Shown here piece by piece: positions 9,166 to 17,529 of a DNA stretch of 51,081 bases. A model generated the notes under the pieces. It saw only the letters and a list, made by a program, of their open reading frames with translations. It did no database searches and was not told where the DNA came from. The stretch is from an uncultured Lewinella sp. (GTDB lineage Bacteria; Bacteroidota; Bacteroidia; Chitinophagales; Saprospiraceae): the NCBI GenBank assembly GCA_937873655.1, contig CALMYQ010000251.1, positions 1 to 51,081 of the forward strand. Reading direction: 5' to 3'. How positions within the stretch are numbered: position 1 is the stretch's first letter; each line of letters starts with the position of its first letter. The position numbers and the translations under genes were made by a program.

Positions 9166-10086
9166 TTATTCCGTCTCTCCTTCCTGAGCGCCTTTTGTAA
9201 AGGAGTTAAAGATCTCCTCATCCGATTTGCCCAGATTTTCCAGCAGGATCTTCGCGTCGCGGGCGAAGTCGTTATCCGGATATTTTGCCAGAAATTCCTC
9301 GTAAACCGGCCGGGCGGCATCGATGTTCTTCATGTTGTTATCCAGGGTGAAGGCTTTCATAAACAAGGCAAGGGGCGCCTTTTCATAATCGGGATACTTG
9401 TTGTAGATCCAGTCGAAGAGGTCAATTGCTTTTTCATAGGCTCCGATGGATCCGGCTACTTCACCGGCTTTGTACAGCAACTGCGGAGCCACTTCAGCAT
9501 TGGGCTGGACAACGGCCAGCATTTCGCAATTCAATATGTAATCATTGGCGGCCTGGAAGTTGACCCGGCCGAGCGAATCGGAGGAAAGCTGTTGCAAAAG
9601 CGCGCCCATGCGTTGCGATATCGCGGGGAGGGAAGGGTCGAGTTGATCCGTTTCCGTTTTGGCTTCCTCAAAACCTGGAAAGGCCTGCTTGATGGACTGA
9701 AATACGGTAGTGGCGGCTTCTGTCTTTTTCAGGTTCTCTTTCAGGATCGTACCCAGCAACAGGGCGCTGGCCGGAGTGTTCTCAGAAGCATAATATTCCT
9801 TGAGGGCTTGTTCGAGCAGGTCTGCCGCCATCTGGTACCGGCCCTGGCGGTAGTTGACACCCGCTGCCCGGTAAAGAAAGCGGGCGTCCGTGTCGGCATC
9901 TTCCGGGTAAGCCGCCACATAAGCCAGGTATTTGTCGATCAGATTATTGGCGAGTTCTGTACTGGAAGCCGCTTCAAGTTGCGTTTCCATTTGCGCGATC
10001 TCCTGTTGCAGTTTTTGCTTATCCGATTGGCAGGATTGTGCCAGGAGCGCTGCGCTGAATAAAAACAATGCAAAAATCCGGTTCAT
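9166..10086 (-). CDS. TPR-repeat lipoprotein
   Basis: This 306-residue protein has a lipoprotein signal with Cys19 (LLAQSC) and a mature region made almost wholly of helical tetratricopeptide-like repeats (for example YRQGRYQMAADLLEQAL and KYPDYEKAPLALFMKAF). Repeats of this kind scaffold protein complexes at membranes. The spacing of the last repeats recalls BamD/YbgF-type proteins, but nothing here proves that role. It is transcribed toward the GNAT gene from its own -7 element. Confidence 0.88.
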   Translation of the reverse strand: MNRIFALFLFSAALLAQSCQSDKQKLQQEIAQMETQLEAASSTELANNLIDKYLAYVAAYPEDADTDARFLYRAAGVNYRQGRYQMAADLLEQALKEYYASENTPASALLLGTILKENLKKTEAATTVFQSIKQAFPGFEEAKTETDQLDPSLPAISQRMGALLQQLSSDSLGRVNFQAANDYILNCEMLAVVQPNAEVAPQLLYKAGEVAGSIGAYEKAIDLFDWIYNKYPDYEKAPLALFMKAFTLDNNMKNIDAARPVYEEFLAKYPDNDFARDAKILLENLGKSDEEIFNSFTKGAQEGETE

Positions 10087-10102
10087 GATCCGTTTTTTTG
10101 TG

Positions 10103-10110
10103 CAAATATA
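10103..10110 (-). promoter_or_regulatory. -7 promoter element of the TPR lipoprotein gene
   Basis: The minus strand reads TATATTTG, a full match to TAnnTTTG, 16 bases before the start codon. Confidence 0.6.
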
Positions 10111-10277
10111 CTCCGGGTTTCAGGTTTTTTAATAAGTTGTCGGTTGCCAGTCGGGGTTAAGGCGATGTTTCGACGCTGAAACGGGCGCCAATCAGGAAAC
10201 AATGAAACAATGAATCCCCCCAACTATCCATGAACAACTTCCCAGATCCAGCGTTTACCCCAAAAACCGGTTTGCGC

Positions 10278-11624
10278 ATGTCCAAGATCAATCTTTTCTG
10301 GTTTCGCCGCGACCTCCGCCTGGAGGACAATGCCGGGCTTTACCACGCACTGCGCGCAGGTCGCACCGTGCTGCCGGTTTTTCTGTTCGACCGGAATATT
10401 CTGGACGACCTGGAGGACAAAAAGGATGCCCGGGTGGAATTTATCCACCATGCCGTTGCGGTGCTGCATGGCCAACTCAAGGGCCTCGGTTCGACTTTGC
10501 TGGTGTACAGCGGCCACCCTGAGCAGATCTGGAAAGAGCTGTCAGAAAAATATGATATTGAAGCGGTCTTCACCAACAGGGATTACGAGCCTTATGCCTT
10601 GGAGCGGGATAAGAAGGTAGCCGGACTGCTGAAAGGCCGCGGAATCGCTTTTCACACGTTCAAGGACCATGTGATTTTTGAAAAAGGAGAAGTGCTCAAG
10701 GACGACGGCAATCCCTATACGGTGTTTACTCCTTACAGCCGGAAATGGCGCGACAAACTGGATTCAACAGCACCGGTCGGCGATGGGTTTTCCGGCAATG
10801 CCGGCAACGATTCCTTCTACCTGCAATCCTATCCTACTGCGCAATATTCCGAACATTTCCACAAAACCGCTCCGGCGCCGCTGGTCAGCCTGGAAGACCT
10901 GGGATTTGAACAGACCGGGATGTCATTTCCTTCGACCTCCGTCAGCCGGGGGCTCATCAAGAACTACGATCAAACACGGGATATTCCGGGCATCGAAGGC
11001 ACCAGCCGGTTGGGTATCCATTTCCGCTTCGGCACCATCAGCATCCGGGAGAAGGCGCGCAAGGCGCGTGAACTGAATGCCACTTACCTGAACGAGCTCA
11101 TCTGGCGGGATTTTTACAGCATGATCCTGGCTCATTTTCCTCATGTGGCCACCCGGGCTTTCAAACCGGAATACGACCGGATCCAATGGCTCAATAACGA
11201 AGATGCATTCGAACGCTGGAAGGCAGGCCGAACCGGCTACCCCATCGTGGATGCCGGCATGCGGGAGTTAAGTGCAACGGGTTATATGCACAACCGGGTG
11301 CGCATGGTCACCGCCAGTTTCCTCACCAAGCACCTGCTCATCGACTGGCGCTGGGGCGAAGCCTGGTTTGCGCGGAAACTGTTGGATTTCGACCTGGCCA
11401 GCAACAACGGCGGATGGCAATGGGCGGCCGGCAGCGGTACAGACGCAGCGCCCTACTTCCGGATCTTCAACCCGACCGCCCAGCAGGAAAAATTTGACAA
11501 GGACTTCCGATATATCCGCCGCTGGGTACCTGAATACGGCACCGACCGTTACCCCCAACCCATCGTGGACCATAAAATGGCCCGGGAGCGATGCCTTGAA
11601 GTTTATAAAAAAGGTTTGACGTGA
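10278..11624 (+). CDS. phr: Cryptochrome/DNA photolyase family protein, probable deoxyribodipyrimidine photolyase
   Basis: The protein has 448 residues from the chosen start. It opens with the photolyase signature INLFWFRRDLRLEDN (Rossmann antenna domain) and carries the C-terminal FAD-binding domain with GYMHNRVRM, DWRWGEAWFA and ASNNGGWQWAAGSGTDAAPY, the FAD and DNA-lesion pocket. The enzyme uses blue light to split pyrimidine dimers. An in-frame ATG 48 bases upstream (10230) would add 16 residues before the conserved strand; I prefer 10278 because the family usually starts a few residues before FWFRRDLR. A cryptochrome role cannot be excluded. The gene ends just before the repeat cluster at 11671. 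Confidence 0.95.
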   Translation: MSKINLFWFRRDLRLEDNAGLYHALRAGRTVLPVFLFDRNILDDLEDKKDARVEFIHHAVAVLHGQLKGLGSTLLVYSGHPEQIWKELSEKYDIEAVFTNRDYEPYALERDKKVAGLLKGRGIAFHTFKDHVIFEKGEVLKDDGNPYTVFTPYSRKWRDKLDSTAPVGDGFSGNAGNDSFYLQSYPTAQYSEHFHKTAPAPLVSLEDLGFEQTGMSFPSTSVSRGLIKNYDQTRDIPGIEGTSRLGIHFRFGTISIREKARKARELNATYLNELIWRDFYSMILAHFPHVATRAFKPEYDRIQWLNNEDAFERWKAGRTGYPIVDAGMRELSATGYMHNRVRMVTASFLTKHLLIDWRWGEAWFARKLLDFDLASNNGGWQWAAGSGTDAAPYFRIFNPTAQQEKFDKDFRYIRRWVPEYGTDRYPQPIVDHKMARERCLEVYKKGLT

Positions 11625-11670
11625 AAATTTGGGTTACCTGCACTTCGGGCATAGCAATCTGTCTCTAAAC

Positions 11671-11800
11671 CAGTCGTCAGACTTCAGTCTTTGAGTTGCC
11701 GTTGCCAGTTGCCAGTCGTCAGTTGGCAGTATCCTGTATCCGTTATCGGGGATCCAGCCTCCAGTCCCCGGCATCCAGCATCCAGTCCCCAGCATCCAGC
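11671..11800. repeat. Degenerate short-repeat cluster touching a stop codon
   Basis: Two blocks of degenerate repeats are seen: variants of GTTGCCAGT and GTCAGTTGGCAGT (11671-11735), then variants of CCAGCATCCAGTCCC (11755-11800). The cluster ends at the base before the stop codon of the minus-strand endonuclease/exonuclease/phosphatase gene. The GTCAGTTGGCAGT core recurs near 45411 and at the window end. Confidence 0.8.
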
Positions 11801-12832
11801 TCACCGCCCCCGAATCCCCCAGGCCGTCGGCACCAGATCGATGTACACCGGCAAATGGTCGGAGTAGCCGCCGTAATAGCGGGTGCCGCCGTAGGTGCGG
11901 TTGGGGAGCATCTCGTTCCTGGAATCCTTATACAGCATCCAGTCTTGCTTAAAAATGGTGGGATTGGCGGCGATCAGGGAGCCTGTATTGCAGACCAGCT
12001 CGCAGGAAGTGATGATCTGATCGAGCATATTCCAATTGCCCCGGTAGCAATAGCTTCCCAATCCGTCCTTTTTGGCTTTGGCGAAACAGTTGTAAAGGTT
12101 TCCGTTCTCAGGTTTGCCTTCCAGCGGTCCTGCCTGCAATGCCTGGGCAATACTTTTGTTGATCGGTTCGTCATTGAAATCACCCATGATCACGATCTTT
12201 GCATGCGGGTTGGCGGCCTGCAATTTTTCAACTGCGCCTTTGAGGAAGGAGGCGGCCCGGATCCGGCGCCCTTCGCTGGCTTCCTCGCCGTCGCGTCTGG
12301 ACGGCCAGTGGTTGACAAAGAAGTGGAGCGTATCGCCGTTTTGCAGCAGGCCGTCCACCTGCAGGATATCCCGGCTGGTGTAATCTGGCTCCGCATCGTC
12401 CGGGAAATCCATCCGGATAAAGGAAGAAGAGGTAACGGTAAAAACACCCGGTTGGTAGAGCAGGGCGACGTCGATACCGCGCAGGTCAGGCGATTCAAAA
12501 TGGGCGAAACGGTATTCAGGGCCTTTGGCGCCCATTTTGCCCGTCAGGTCGGTGAGTACGCGGTCGTTTTCTATTTCGGCCAAACCGATCCAGACGGGCC
12601 ATCCCATGCCTTCAAAAACCTGGGTCATGCGGTCGAGTTTGGTCTGGTAGCGCTCCCCGGTCCAGTTCTGCTTGCCCTGGGGGGTAAAATCTTCGTCCAG
12701 CGTAATGGGGTCATCGATGGTATCGAACAGATTTTCTACGTTGTAAAAGGCAACCCGAAAGGCGTTCTGGGTGTTACCGATTGTTGCGGCAACGAGAAAA
12801 AAACAGGCAAACAGCAATTTTAAGCGGCGCAT
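11801..12832 (-). CDS. Secreted endonuclease/exonuclease/phosphatase family protein
   Basis: The 343-residue protein has a signal peptide (about 1-20) and a complete EEP fold. Metal and catalytic residues are visible in order: Asn31 and Glu33 (FYNVENLFD), Glu86 (LAEIEND), Asp116 and Arg118 (SPDLRGID), His175 (VNHWPSRRDG), Asp218 and Asn220 (MGDFND), and Asp325-His326 (YSDHLPVYID). EEP enzymes are Mg-dependent phosphodiesterases acting on nucleic acids or phosphoesters. Export suggests scavenging of extracellular DNA or phosphate, which is inference. It is divergent from queE, with 62 bases between the start codons. Confidence 0.93.
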   Translation of the reverse strand: MRRLKLLFACFFLVAATIGNTQNAFRVAFYNVENLFDTIDDPITLDEDFTPQGKQNWTGERYQTKLDRMTQVFEGMGWPVWIGLAEIENDRVLTDLTGKMGAKGPEYRFAHFESPDLRGIDVALLYQPGVFTVTSSSFIRMDFPDDAEPDYTSRDILQVDGLLQNGDTLHFFVNHWPSRRDGEEASEGRRIRAASFLKGAVEKLQAANPHAKIVIMGDFNDEPINKSIAQALQAGPLEGKPENGNLYNCFAKAKKDGLGSYCYRGNWNMLDQIITSCELVCNTGSLIAANPTIFKQDWMLYKDSRNEMLPNRTYGGTRYYGGYSDHLPVYIDLVPTAWGIRGR

Positions 12833-12894
12833 GAGTGTTGATTTACTTTGAAATAACGCGGAATTAAACTCAGCTGGTATTTCGGCTCCGAACG

Positions 12895-13527
12895 ATGCGA
12901 TATAAAATTAAAGAATTGTTCTACACCTTGCAGGGAGAGGGCGCCCAATCGGGCAGGCCTGCCGTTTTTTGCCGTTTTACGGGATGCAACCTGTGGAGCG
13001 GAAGGGAAGAAGACCGGTCGGAAGCCGTTTGCCGGTTTTGCGATACGGACTTCCGCGATACCGACGGGGAAAACGGCGGGCGGTATTCTGCCCAATCGCT
13101 GGCGGAAAAGGCCCGCTCCTTATGGCCGGAAAATGCAGGCGGTAAACCCTATATTGTGTGTACCGGCGGAGAGCCCTTGCTGCAACTGGATGAAGCCCTT
13201 ACGGAAATGCTGCACCGCGCCGGTTTTGAGGTAGCGGTGGAAACCAACGGCACCATTGTACCGCCCCCTGGCATCGACTGGGTCTGTGTCAGCCCGAAGG
13301 CGGGCGCCGAGCTGGTTATCACTTCGGGCAATGAGCTCAAGCTGGTGTTCCCTCAGTCTGGAGCCGAGCCGGAAAAATTTGCCCACCTGGCTTTCGATCA
13401 ATTTTACCTCCAGCCTATGGACGGGCCTGAGGCCGAAGCAAACACCCGGCTCACCCTGGCCTATTGCCTGGCGCACCCGCAATGGCGCCTGAGCCTGCAG
13501 ACCCACAAGATCCTGAATATCCCTTGA
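12895..13527 (+). CDS. queE: 7-carboxy-7-deazaguanine synthase (radical SAM)
   Basis: This 210-residue radical-SAM enzyme makes 7-carboxy-7-deazaguanine from 6-carboxytetrahydropterin in queuosine/preQ0 synthesis. It opens with the QueE hallmark YTLQGEGAQSGRPAVFCRF. The 4Fe-4S cysteines are Cys31, Cys46 and Cys49, spaced C-X14-C-X2-C as in the QueE variants with an extended cluster loop, not the canonical CX3CX2C. The SAM-binding CTGGEP motif and the C-terminal LQTHKILNIP are present. No other queuosine gene lies in the window. Confidence 0.96.
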   Translation: MRYKIKELFYTLQGEGAQSGRPAVFCRFTGCNLWSGREEDRSEAVCRFCDTDFRDTDGENGGRYSAQSLAEKARSLWPENAGGKPYIVCTGGEPLLQLDEALTEMLHRAGFEVAVETNGTIVPPPGIDWVCVSPKAGAELVITSGNELKLVFPQSGAEPEKFAHLAFDQFYLQPMDGPEAEANTRLTLAYCLAHPQWRLSLQTHKILNIP

Positions 13528-13540
13528 ATTTATTCAAGGG
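13521..13540. terminator. Perfect hairpin overlapping the queE stop codon
   Basis: CCCTTGAA (13521-13528) and TTCAAGGG (13533-13540) form an eight-pair stem that contains the TGA stop of queE. No T-run follows, so it may protect the mRNA end or act as a Rho-assisted terminator for either flanking convergent gene. Confidence 0.45.
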
Positions 13541-13561
13541 CAGCCCCCCCGCCTTGCTGCC

Positions 13562-14080
13562 TCAATCCTCGATCAGCAATCCCAGATGTCCCAGGTGGTG
13601 GTTGCCGTGCCAGGCGTACAAGGCCGCCACGACGTACAGCGGGTAGTGGGTGCCATATTCCGGATGGATATAGCTTTTCTGCCAATCGGCTTCCCCGATA
13701 TTTTCCAGCATCAACGACCAGCGGCGGTGCAATGATTCCAGCAGGGCAACAGAAACGTCCACCGGCGAGCTTTTAGCTTCCGGCAGCTCCGCCCAGGCTT
13801 TTTCATTGTAAGCTTTGATGGTCGGCGTGTCCTCGGTGAGCGTCCATTTGAACCGGATATAGGCGTTCAGGTGACTGTCGGCCATGTGGTGAACGACCTG
13901 CCTGCCGGTCCAGCCGTCGGGTCGGTAAGGCTGGTCGAGTTCGGCGTCCGTCATTTCTCCCAAAATGATCTTCAGTTTTTCGGGCAGCATCCTGATTTCC
14001 ATGATCCATTCCTTGAGCCGGGCGGGATCGAACGAATCGGGACGCTGGAACTTGCCGATCGGGTATTTCAAATGTTCCAT
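13562..14080 (-). CDS. DinB-superfamily metal-dependent enzyme (YfiT/BstA-like)
   Basis: This 172-residue four-helix-bundle protein has the metal triad expected of YfiT-type DinB proteins: a histidine in VVHHMADSH (His65) and two in AWHGNHHLGH (His158, His162). The N-terminal YPIGKF and the motif DGWTGRQVVHHMADSHLNAY are typical of the family often annotated as bacillithiol transferase, which joins a thiol to electrophilic substrates. Members act in detoxification. Whether this organism makes bacillithiol is not visible here. It is divergent from the DUF4199 gene. Confidence 0.88.
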   Translation of the reverse strand: MEHLKYPIGKFQRPDSFDPARLKEWIMEIRMLPEKLKIILGEMTDAELDQPYRPDGWTGRQVVHHMADSHLNAYIRFKWTLTEDTPTIKAYNEKAWAELPEAKSSPVDVSVALLESLHRRWSLMLENIGEADWQKSYIHPEYGTHYPLYVVAALYAWHGNHHLGHLGLLIED

Positions 14081-14126
14081 CCTTTTATTTTTATTTTAAA
14101 AATATATCCGGTACAAAATTTCAGAC

Positions 14127-14157
14127 TTGACTTATTTGTAAAAATTTTATATCTTTG
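14127..14157 (+). promoter_or_regulatory. Promoter of the DUF4199 gene
   Basis: A -33 TTG (14127-14129) lies 20 bases before a -7 TATCTTTG (14150-14157). Both boxes and the spacing match the Bacteroidota consensus. The start codon is 25 bases downstream. Confidence 0.7.
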
Positions 14158-14182
14158 TCAAGAACCGTGCAAAATCAACTCC

Positions 14183-14620
14183 ATGAAAAAGATTGCTATC
14201 AAGTATGGCCTTTGGATGTTCGCCGGTTTCGTTGCGTTCTTCCTGACCATGCATTTGCTGGGGCTCAGCCACCGGTATTTCTTCAGAATTTTCAACGGCG
14301 TTTTCCACATTGCCGCCATCTATTACGCGATCCGCGAATATAGGAAGCAAAATGAAGATTCCATCAATAATTACGTTTCGGGCGTTGCGATGGGCGTATA
14401 CACGTCCGCTGTCGGCGTTCTGGGATTTACCATATTCATGTTGCTTTATCTCGCCTTTGACACCGGGTTCATGGAACACCTCCGTGCGGCTATGCCGATA
14501 GGTGAATATCTTAATCCGATTACCGCCAGCCTGTTCATCCTGACGGAGGGAATTGTGGTTAGTCTGATAGGTTCTTACCTGGTAACCCGTGTCATTGACA
14601 TGAATCTCGCAAACGCCTGA
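14183..14620 (+). CDS. DUF4199 family membrane protein
   Basis: A 145-residue membrane protein with four hydrophobic helices (about 7-27, 36-50, 65-90 and 112-135) separated by short loops, the pattern of DUF4199, a family common in Bacteroidota with no known function. The reading frame is open far upstream, but that extension runs antisense through the DinB gene; the ATG at 14183 follows a good promoter and opens with MKKIAIKYG, so it is the start. A strong terminator follows. Confidence 0.85.
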   Translation: MKKIAIKYGLWMFAGFVAFFLTMHLLGLSHRYFFRIFNGVFHIAAIYYAIREYRKQNEDSINNYVSGVAMGVYTSAVGVLGFTIFMLLYLAFDTGFMEHLRAAMPIGEYLNPITASLFILTEGIVVSLIGSYLVTRVIDMNLANA

Positions 14621-14647
14621 CCGCCCGAACGGCAGCATTGCGTTTGG

Positions 14648-14684
14648 AAGGTTCCGCTTTTTTCGAACGGCGGAACCTTTTTAT
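14648..14684 (+). terminator. Intrinsic terminator after the DUF4199 gene
   Basis: A ten-pair stem, AAGGTTCCGC (14648-14657) with GCGGAACCTT (14670-14679), is followed by TTTTATTT. The T-run is only on the plus side. Confidence 0.9.
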
Positions 14685-14696
14685 TTGGCCGGGCGC

Positions 14697-17099
14697 CTAA
14701 AATTCGAGCATGATCCCGATACTTGGGATGACCGTCCCCTGGGCGTCGTTAATCGTCTTCAAGCGGTAACGCTGCGCTGCGAGGACAGCATCCGGATTGA
14801 CAATGACCGGCTCTCCGACCGGCTTACCGTCCGCATCCAGTTCGCGATCCAGGATCAGCTGGTCGCGGCCCACCGAGTTGCCGGTCAGGTTTTCGATATC
14901 GATATAAAGGTTAAGGCTCCATTTTTCAAAGAACCATTTTTTGTCCACCCGGATGTCGACGGTGTTCCCCGCCGTGGTCCGCAGCGTGTTGATCCGGTCG
15001 TAATCCGGCAGGCCCCTGCCGTTGCGGTCCCAGCTTTGCACCAGCGAAGAAGCCTGGTCAAATGGCGTATACGGCAATCCTGTCTGGAAGCGCCAGTTCA
15101 GGCCGGCTTCCCAGTTTTTACTAAACTTTTTGCCAAGGGTCAGGCTTACGATATGCCGGGCGTCCCAGGAAGAGGGGACAAAAATGCCGTTTTTATCCTC
15201 AAACTCGCTCCAGCCGAGGGTATAGGCGGCAATGCCGTAAAAACCCTTGAACAGCCGTTGCTGAAACAGGAATTCAAGGCCGTAGGTCCGCCCGTTGGAT
15301 TTGGGAATAGCGGGTTCATTGCCGATCACCCCGAAGTCGCCGCCCAGATTAGCCAGGGTAACGCTGTCGCGCAACAGGAACGGATAGTCGTTGTAAGCCT
15401 TGTAATAACCTTCGAGGCTGAACCTGGAATTGGCCGCCGTATTGAGTTCGACGCCGAATACCAGTTGTGCGTTGCGGATATAGCGGATCTTGTTTTCCTT
15501 GTTGACGAGTTCACCGTTATCCTGGTATCCAAGTACCGTGTAGGGCGGCAATTGGTAAAAAATGCCGGTATTGAAATTGAGGGAGAAATGGTCCGTAAGG
15601 GCATACGAAAGGGAGGCCCTGGGGGAGAACTGGTCCAGCGGATTGCTCATCTGGGGAGAATAGCTGTTGCCGTCGATCCGGAAGCCGACGGAGGCGGTCA
15701 GGCGTTCGTTCAGCCATTTTCTGCCTGCCTGGAAAAAGCCGCCGAACTTGTGCATCCCGAATGCAGCGCTGTAATCCACCGTTTGGGGGCCGGCGCCGGT
15801 AAAGATCCGGTTGAAGGTCCGGTTGTTGTACTTGACGCGTTCATAGTTCAGTCCGTAGATCACTTTAAAGCTGTTGAAGCGGACATTGCGTTCCACCCGG
15901 AATTTGTTCTCGATTTCCTGCGACCTGTATTGCAGGATGAGGTTGCCGGGGTCGGTATCGTCGTTGCGGAGGTACTTGGTTGCTTCGTTGTTGAGCATAT
16001 TGCGGCTGAGGACGAAGGTCCAGTAGCCGTTCTGGCGGTAGTGTTTGTACACCAGGCCGTTGGTATAACTCCATTGTGGGGCTACGGGGAGCTGATCGAG
16101 CAGGAATCGCTGTTCTTCCGTTTCGTCGGCGTCGAGGTTGAGTTTGAACTCGTCAATGGCGCCCAGCCCGATGAAGGAGATTTCGTTTTGCTTGTCGATC
16201 TTGTATTTGACCTTGGCCTGGAAGTCGTTATAGGTCGGCAGGAAGGGCAATCCCAGGGCTTTGAACAAAAACTGGAGGTATGACCGCCTGGCAGACAGCA
16301 GGAAAGTGGTTTTACCGGAAAGGGGGCCTTCCAGCATCAATCCGAAATCGGTAGCGCCGAGGGTAAAATTGCCGCCGAGCCGGTCGTCGCGGCCGTCGCG
16401 CTGCTGGAAGTTGAACACTGAGCTCAAGGCATTTCCCCGGTTGGCCGGGAAGGCGCCGCTGTAAAAATCGACTTCCCGGATAAAGTTGACATTGATCAGG
16501 CCGACCGGTCCGCCGGAGGCGCCCTGGGTGGCAAAATGGTTGATGTTGGGCGTTTCCACCTCGTCGAGATAAAACCGGTTTTCATTGGGCGCTCCTCCCC
16601 GGATGATCAGGTCGTTGCGAAAGGATGCCGTAGAGGTCACGCCCGGCAATGACTGGACCACCTTTGAAATATCCCGGTTGGCGCCGGGGTTGCGCTGAAT
16701 TTCCGTTACGCCGATGGTGCGGAGGGAAACGGGGCTTTCCTCGGTCTTTTTGAACGGCGGGGCGCTGACCACGATTTCCGCCAATTCTTCCGCTGCGGGT
16801 TCAAGCCGAAAGTCGACCACCAGGGGTTTGGCGCTGGTAGCCTGCAATTCATAAAAAACCGCTTCCTGATAGCCGACATAGGTGGCGCGCAAGGCATACA
16901 ACCCGGGCGTCAGGCCGGTGATTTCGAAATGGCCGTCAATATCCGTTGTGGCGCCGGTTTCCGTGTCCAGCACCAGGATATTGGCAAATGGGATTGGTTC
17001 GTTTGTAGCGGCATCGGCTACTGTACCCTTGATGATAGCGGTTTGCGCCGTCAGGCCGGTGAAACAGAACAAAAGGATCAGAAAGGCTGCTGATTTCAT
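14697..17099 (-). CDS. TonB-dependent outer-membrane receptor with carboxypeptidase-like N-domain
   Basis: The 800-residue product has a signal peptide (1-18), a carboxypeptidase-regulatory-like domain (about 21-100: IIKGTVADAATNEPIPFANI ... YVGYQEA), a plug domain (about 110-235, with VVQSLPGV and DLIIRGGAPNENRFYLDEVE) and a long beta-barrel ending in Phe. Such proteins pull scarce ligands across the outer membrane using TonB energy. The ligand is unknown. No SusD partner is adjacent, which argues against a classical Sus pair. Upstream of the start lies a 10-bp tandem repeat that could alter expression. It is convergent with the DUF4199 gene. Confidence 0.94.
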   Translation of the reverse strand: MKSAAFLILLFCFTGLTAQTAIIKGTVADAATNEPIPFANILVLDTETGATTDIDGHFEITGLTPGLYALRATYVGYQEAVFYELQATSAKPLVVDFRLEPAAEELAEIVVSAPPFKKTEESPVSLRTIGVTEIQRNPGANRDISKVVQSLPGVTSTASFRNDLIIRGGAPNENRFYLDEVETPNINHFATQGASGGPVGLINVNFIREVDFYSGAFPANRGNALSSVFNFQQRDGRDDRLGGNFTLGATDFGLMLEGPLSGKTTFLLSARRSYLQFLFKALGLPFLPTYNDFQAKVKYKIDKQNEISFIGLGAIDEFKLNLDADETEEQRFLLDQLPVAPQWSYTNGLVYKHYRQNGYWTFVLSRNMLNNEATKYLRNDDTDPGNLILQYRSQEIENKFRVERNVRFNSFKVIYGLNYERVKYNNRTFNRIFTGAGPQTVDYSAAFGMHKFGGFFQAGRKWLNERLTASVGFRIDGNSYSPQMSNPLDQFSPRASLSYALTDHFSLNFNTGIFYQLPPYTVLGYQDNGELVNKENKIRYIRNAQLVFGVELNTAANSRFSLEGYYKAYNDYPFLLRDSVTLANLGGDFGVIGNEPAIPKSNGRTYGLEFLFQQRLFKGFYGIAAYTLGWSEFEDKNGIFVPSSWDARHIVSLTLGKKFSKNWEAGLNWRFQTGLPYTPFDQASSLVQSWDRNGRGLPDYDRINTLRTTAGNTVDIRVDKKWFFEKWSLNLYIDIENLTGNSVGRDQLILDRELDADGKPVGEPVIVNPDAVLAAQRYRLKTINDAQGTVIPSIGIMLEF

Positions 17100-17178
17100 G
17101 GCGATAGCGGTTGAGACAGTGGCGAAACAATGGAGGGGGGAAAAGGTTTATTCGATGCTTCGGCACTTCGGCTTGGGG

Positions 17179-17261
17179 TTATTGTTGTTTGTTGTTGTTT
17201 ATTGTTGTTGTTTGTTGTTGTTTGTTGTTGTTTGTTGTTGTTTGTTGTTGTTTGTTGTTTG
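17179..17261. repeat. 10-bp tandem repeat upstream of the TonB receptor
   Basis: About eight copies of TTTGTTGTTG (two with one changed base) occur; on the minus strand they read CAACAACAAA. The array lies 80-162 bases before the receptor start codon, in its leader or promoter region. Repeats this regular can change copy number by slippage. On the transcript they would give a long stretch free of G and U and hence unstructured. Confidence 0.9.
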
Positions 17262-17378
17262 TCTCTGGTTTGTTTCGGTTGAAGCTGACGGCACGAAAGC
17301 TCCCAGCAAGAACTGACAGCCTTGCGGCGGAATTTGGGAGAAATTCCTGATGGGGCGGTAAAACCCAAAAAAACACAT

Positions 17379-17408
17379 TGTCAGTTACGAAAATAGCCTT
17401 AATTTTGT
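17379..17408 (+). promoter_or_regulatory. Promoter of tRNA-Gly
   Basis: A -33 TTG (17379-17381) lies 19 bases before -7 TAATTTTG (17401-17408), and the tRNA begins 13 bases later. This is the clearest Bacteroidota-type promoter in the window and anchors the reading of the others. Confidence 0.85.
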
Positions 17409-17420
17409 ATTCTCAGAACA

Positions 17421-17492
17421 GCGGGCATAGCTCAGGGGTAGAGCATCAGCTTCCCAAGCTGAGGGCCGTGGGTTCGATTCCCATTGCCCGCT
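17421..17492 (+). tRNA. tRNA-Gly (anticodon CCC)
   Basis: The full cloverleaf is visible: acceptor GCGGGCA pairs with TGCCCGC, D-stem GCTC/GAGC, anticodon stem TCAGC/GCTGA with loop TTCCCAA, T-stem GTGGG/CCCAT with loop TTCGATT, and discriminator T. The anticodon CCC reads the Gly codon GGG. The CCA end is not encoded. It is a single tRNA with its own promoter and terminator. Confidence 0.97.
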
Positions 17493-17493
17493 C

Positions 17494-17528
17494 AAAGGCC
17501 CATCGATTTGGATCGATGGGCCTTTTCG
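17494..17528 (+). terminator. Strong terminator after tRNA-Gly
   Basis: A perfect 14-pair stem, AAAGGCCCATCGAT (17494-17507) with ATCGATGGGCCTTT (17512-17525), has a four-base loop and ends in TTTT. The mirrored AAA on the left arm lets it also end transcripts of the convergent gene whose stop is at 17530. Confidence 0.95.
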
Positions 17529-17529
17529 T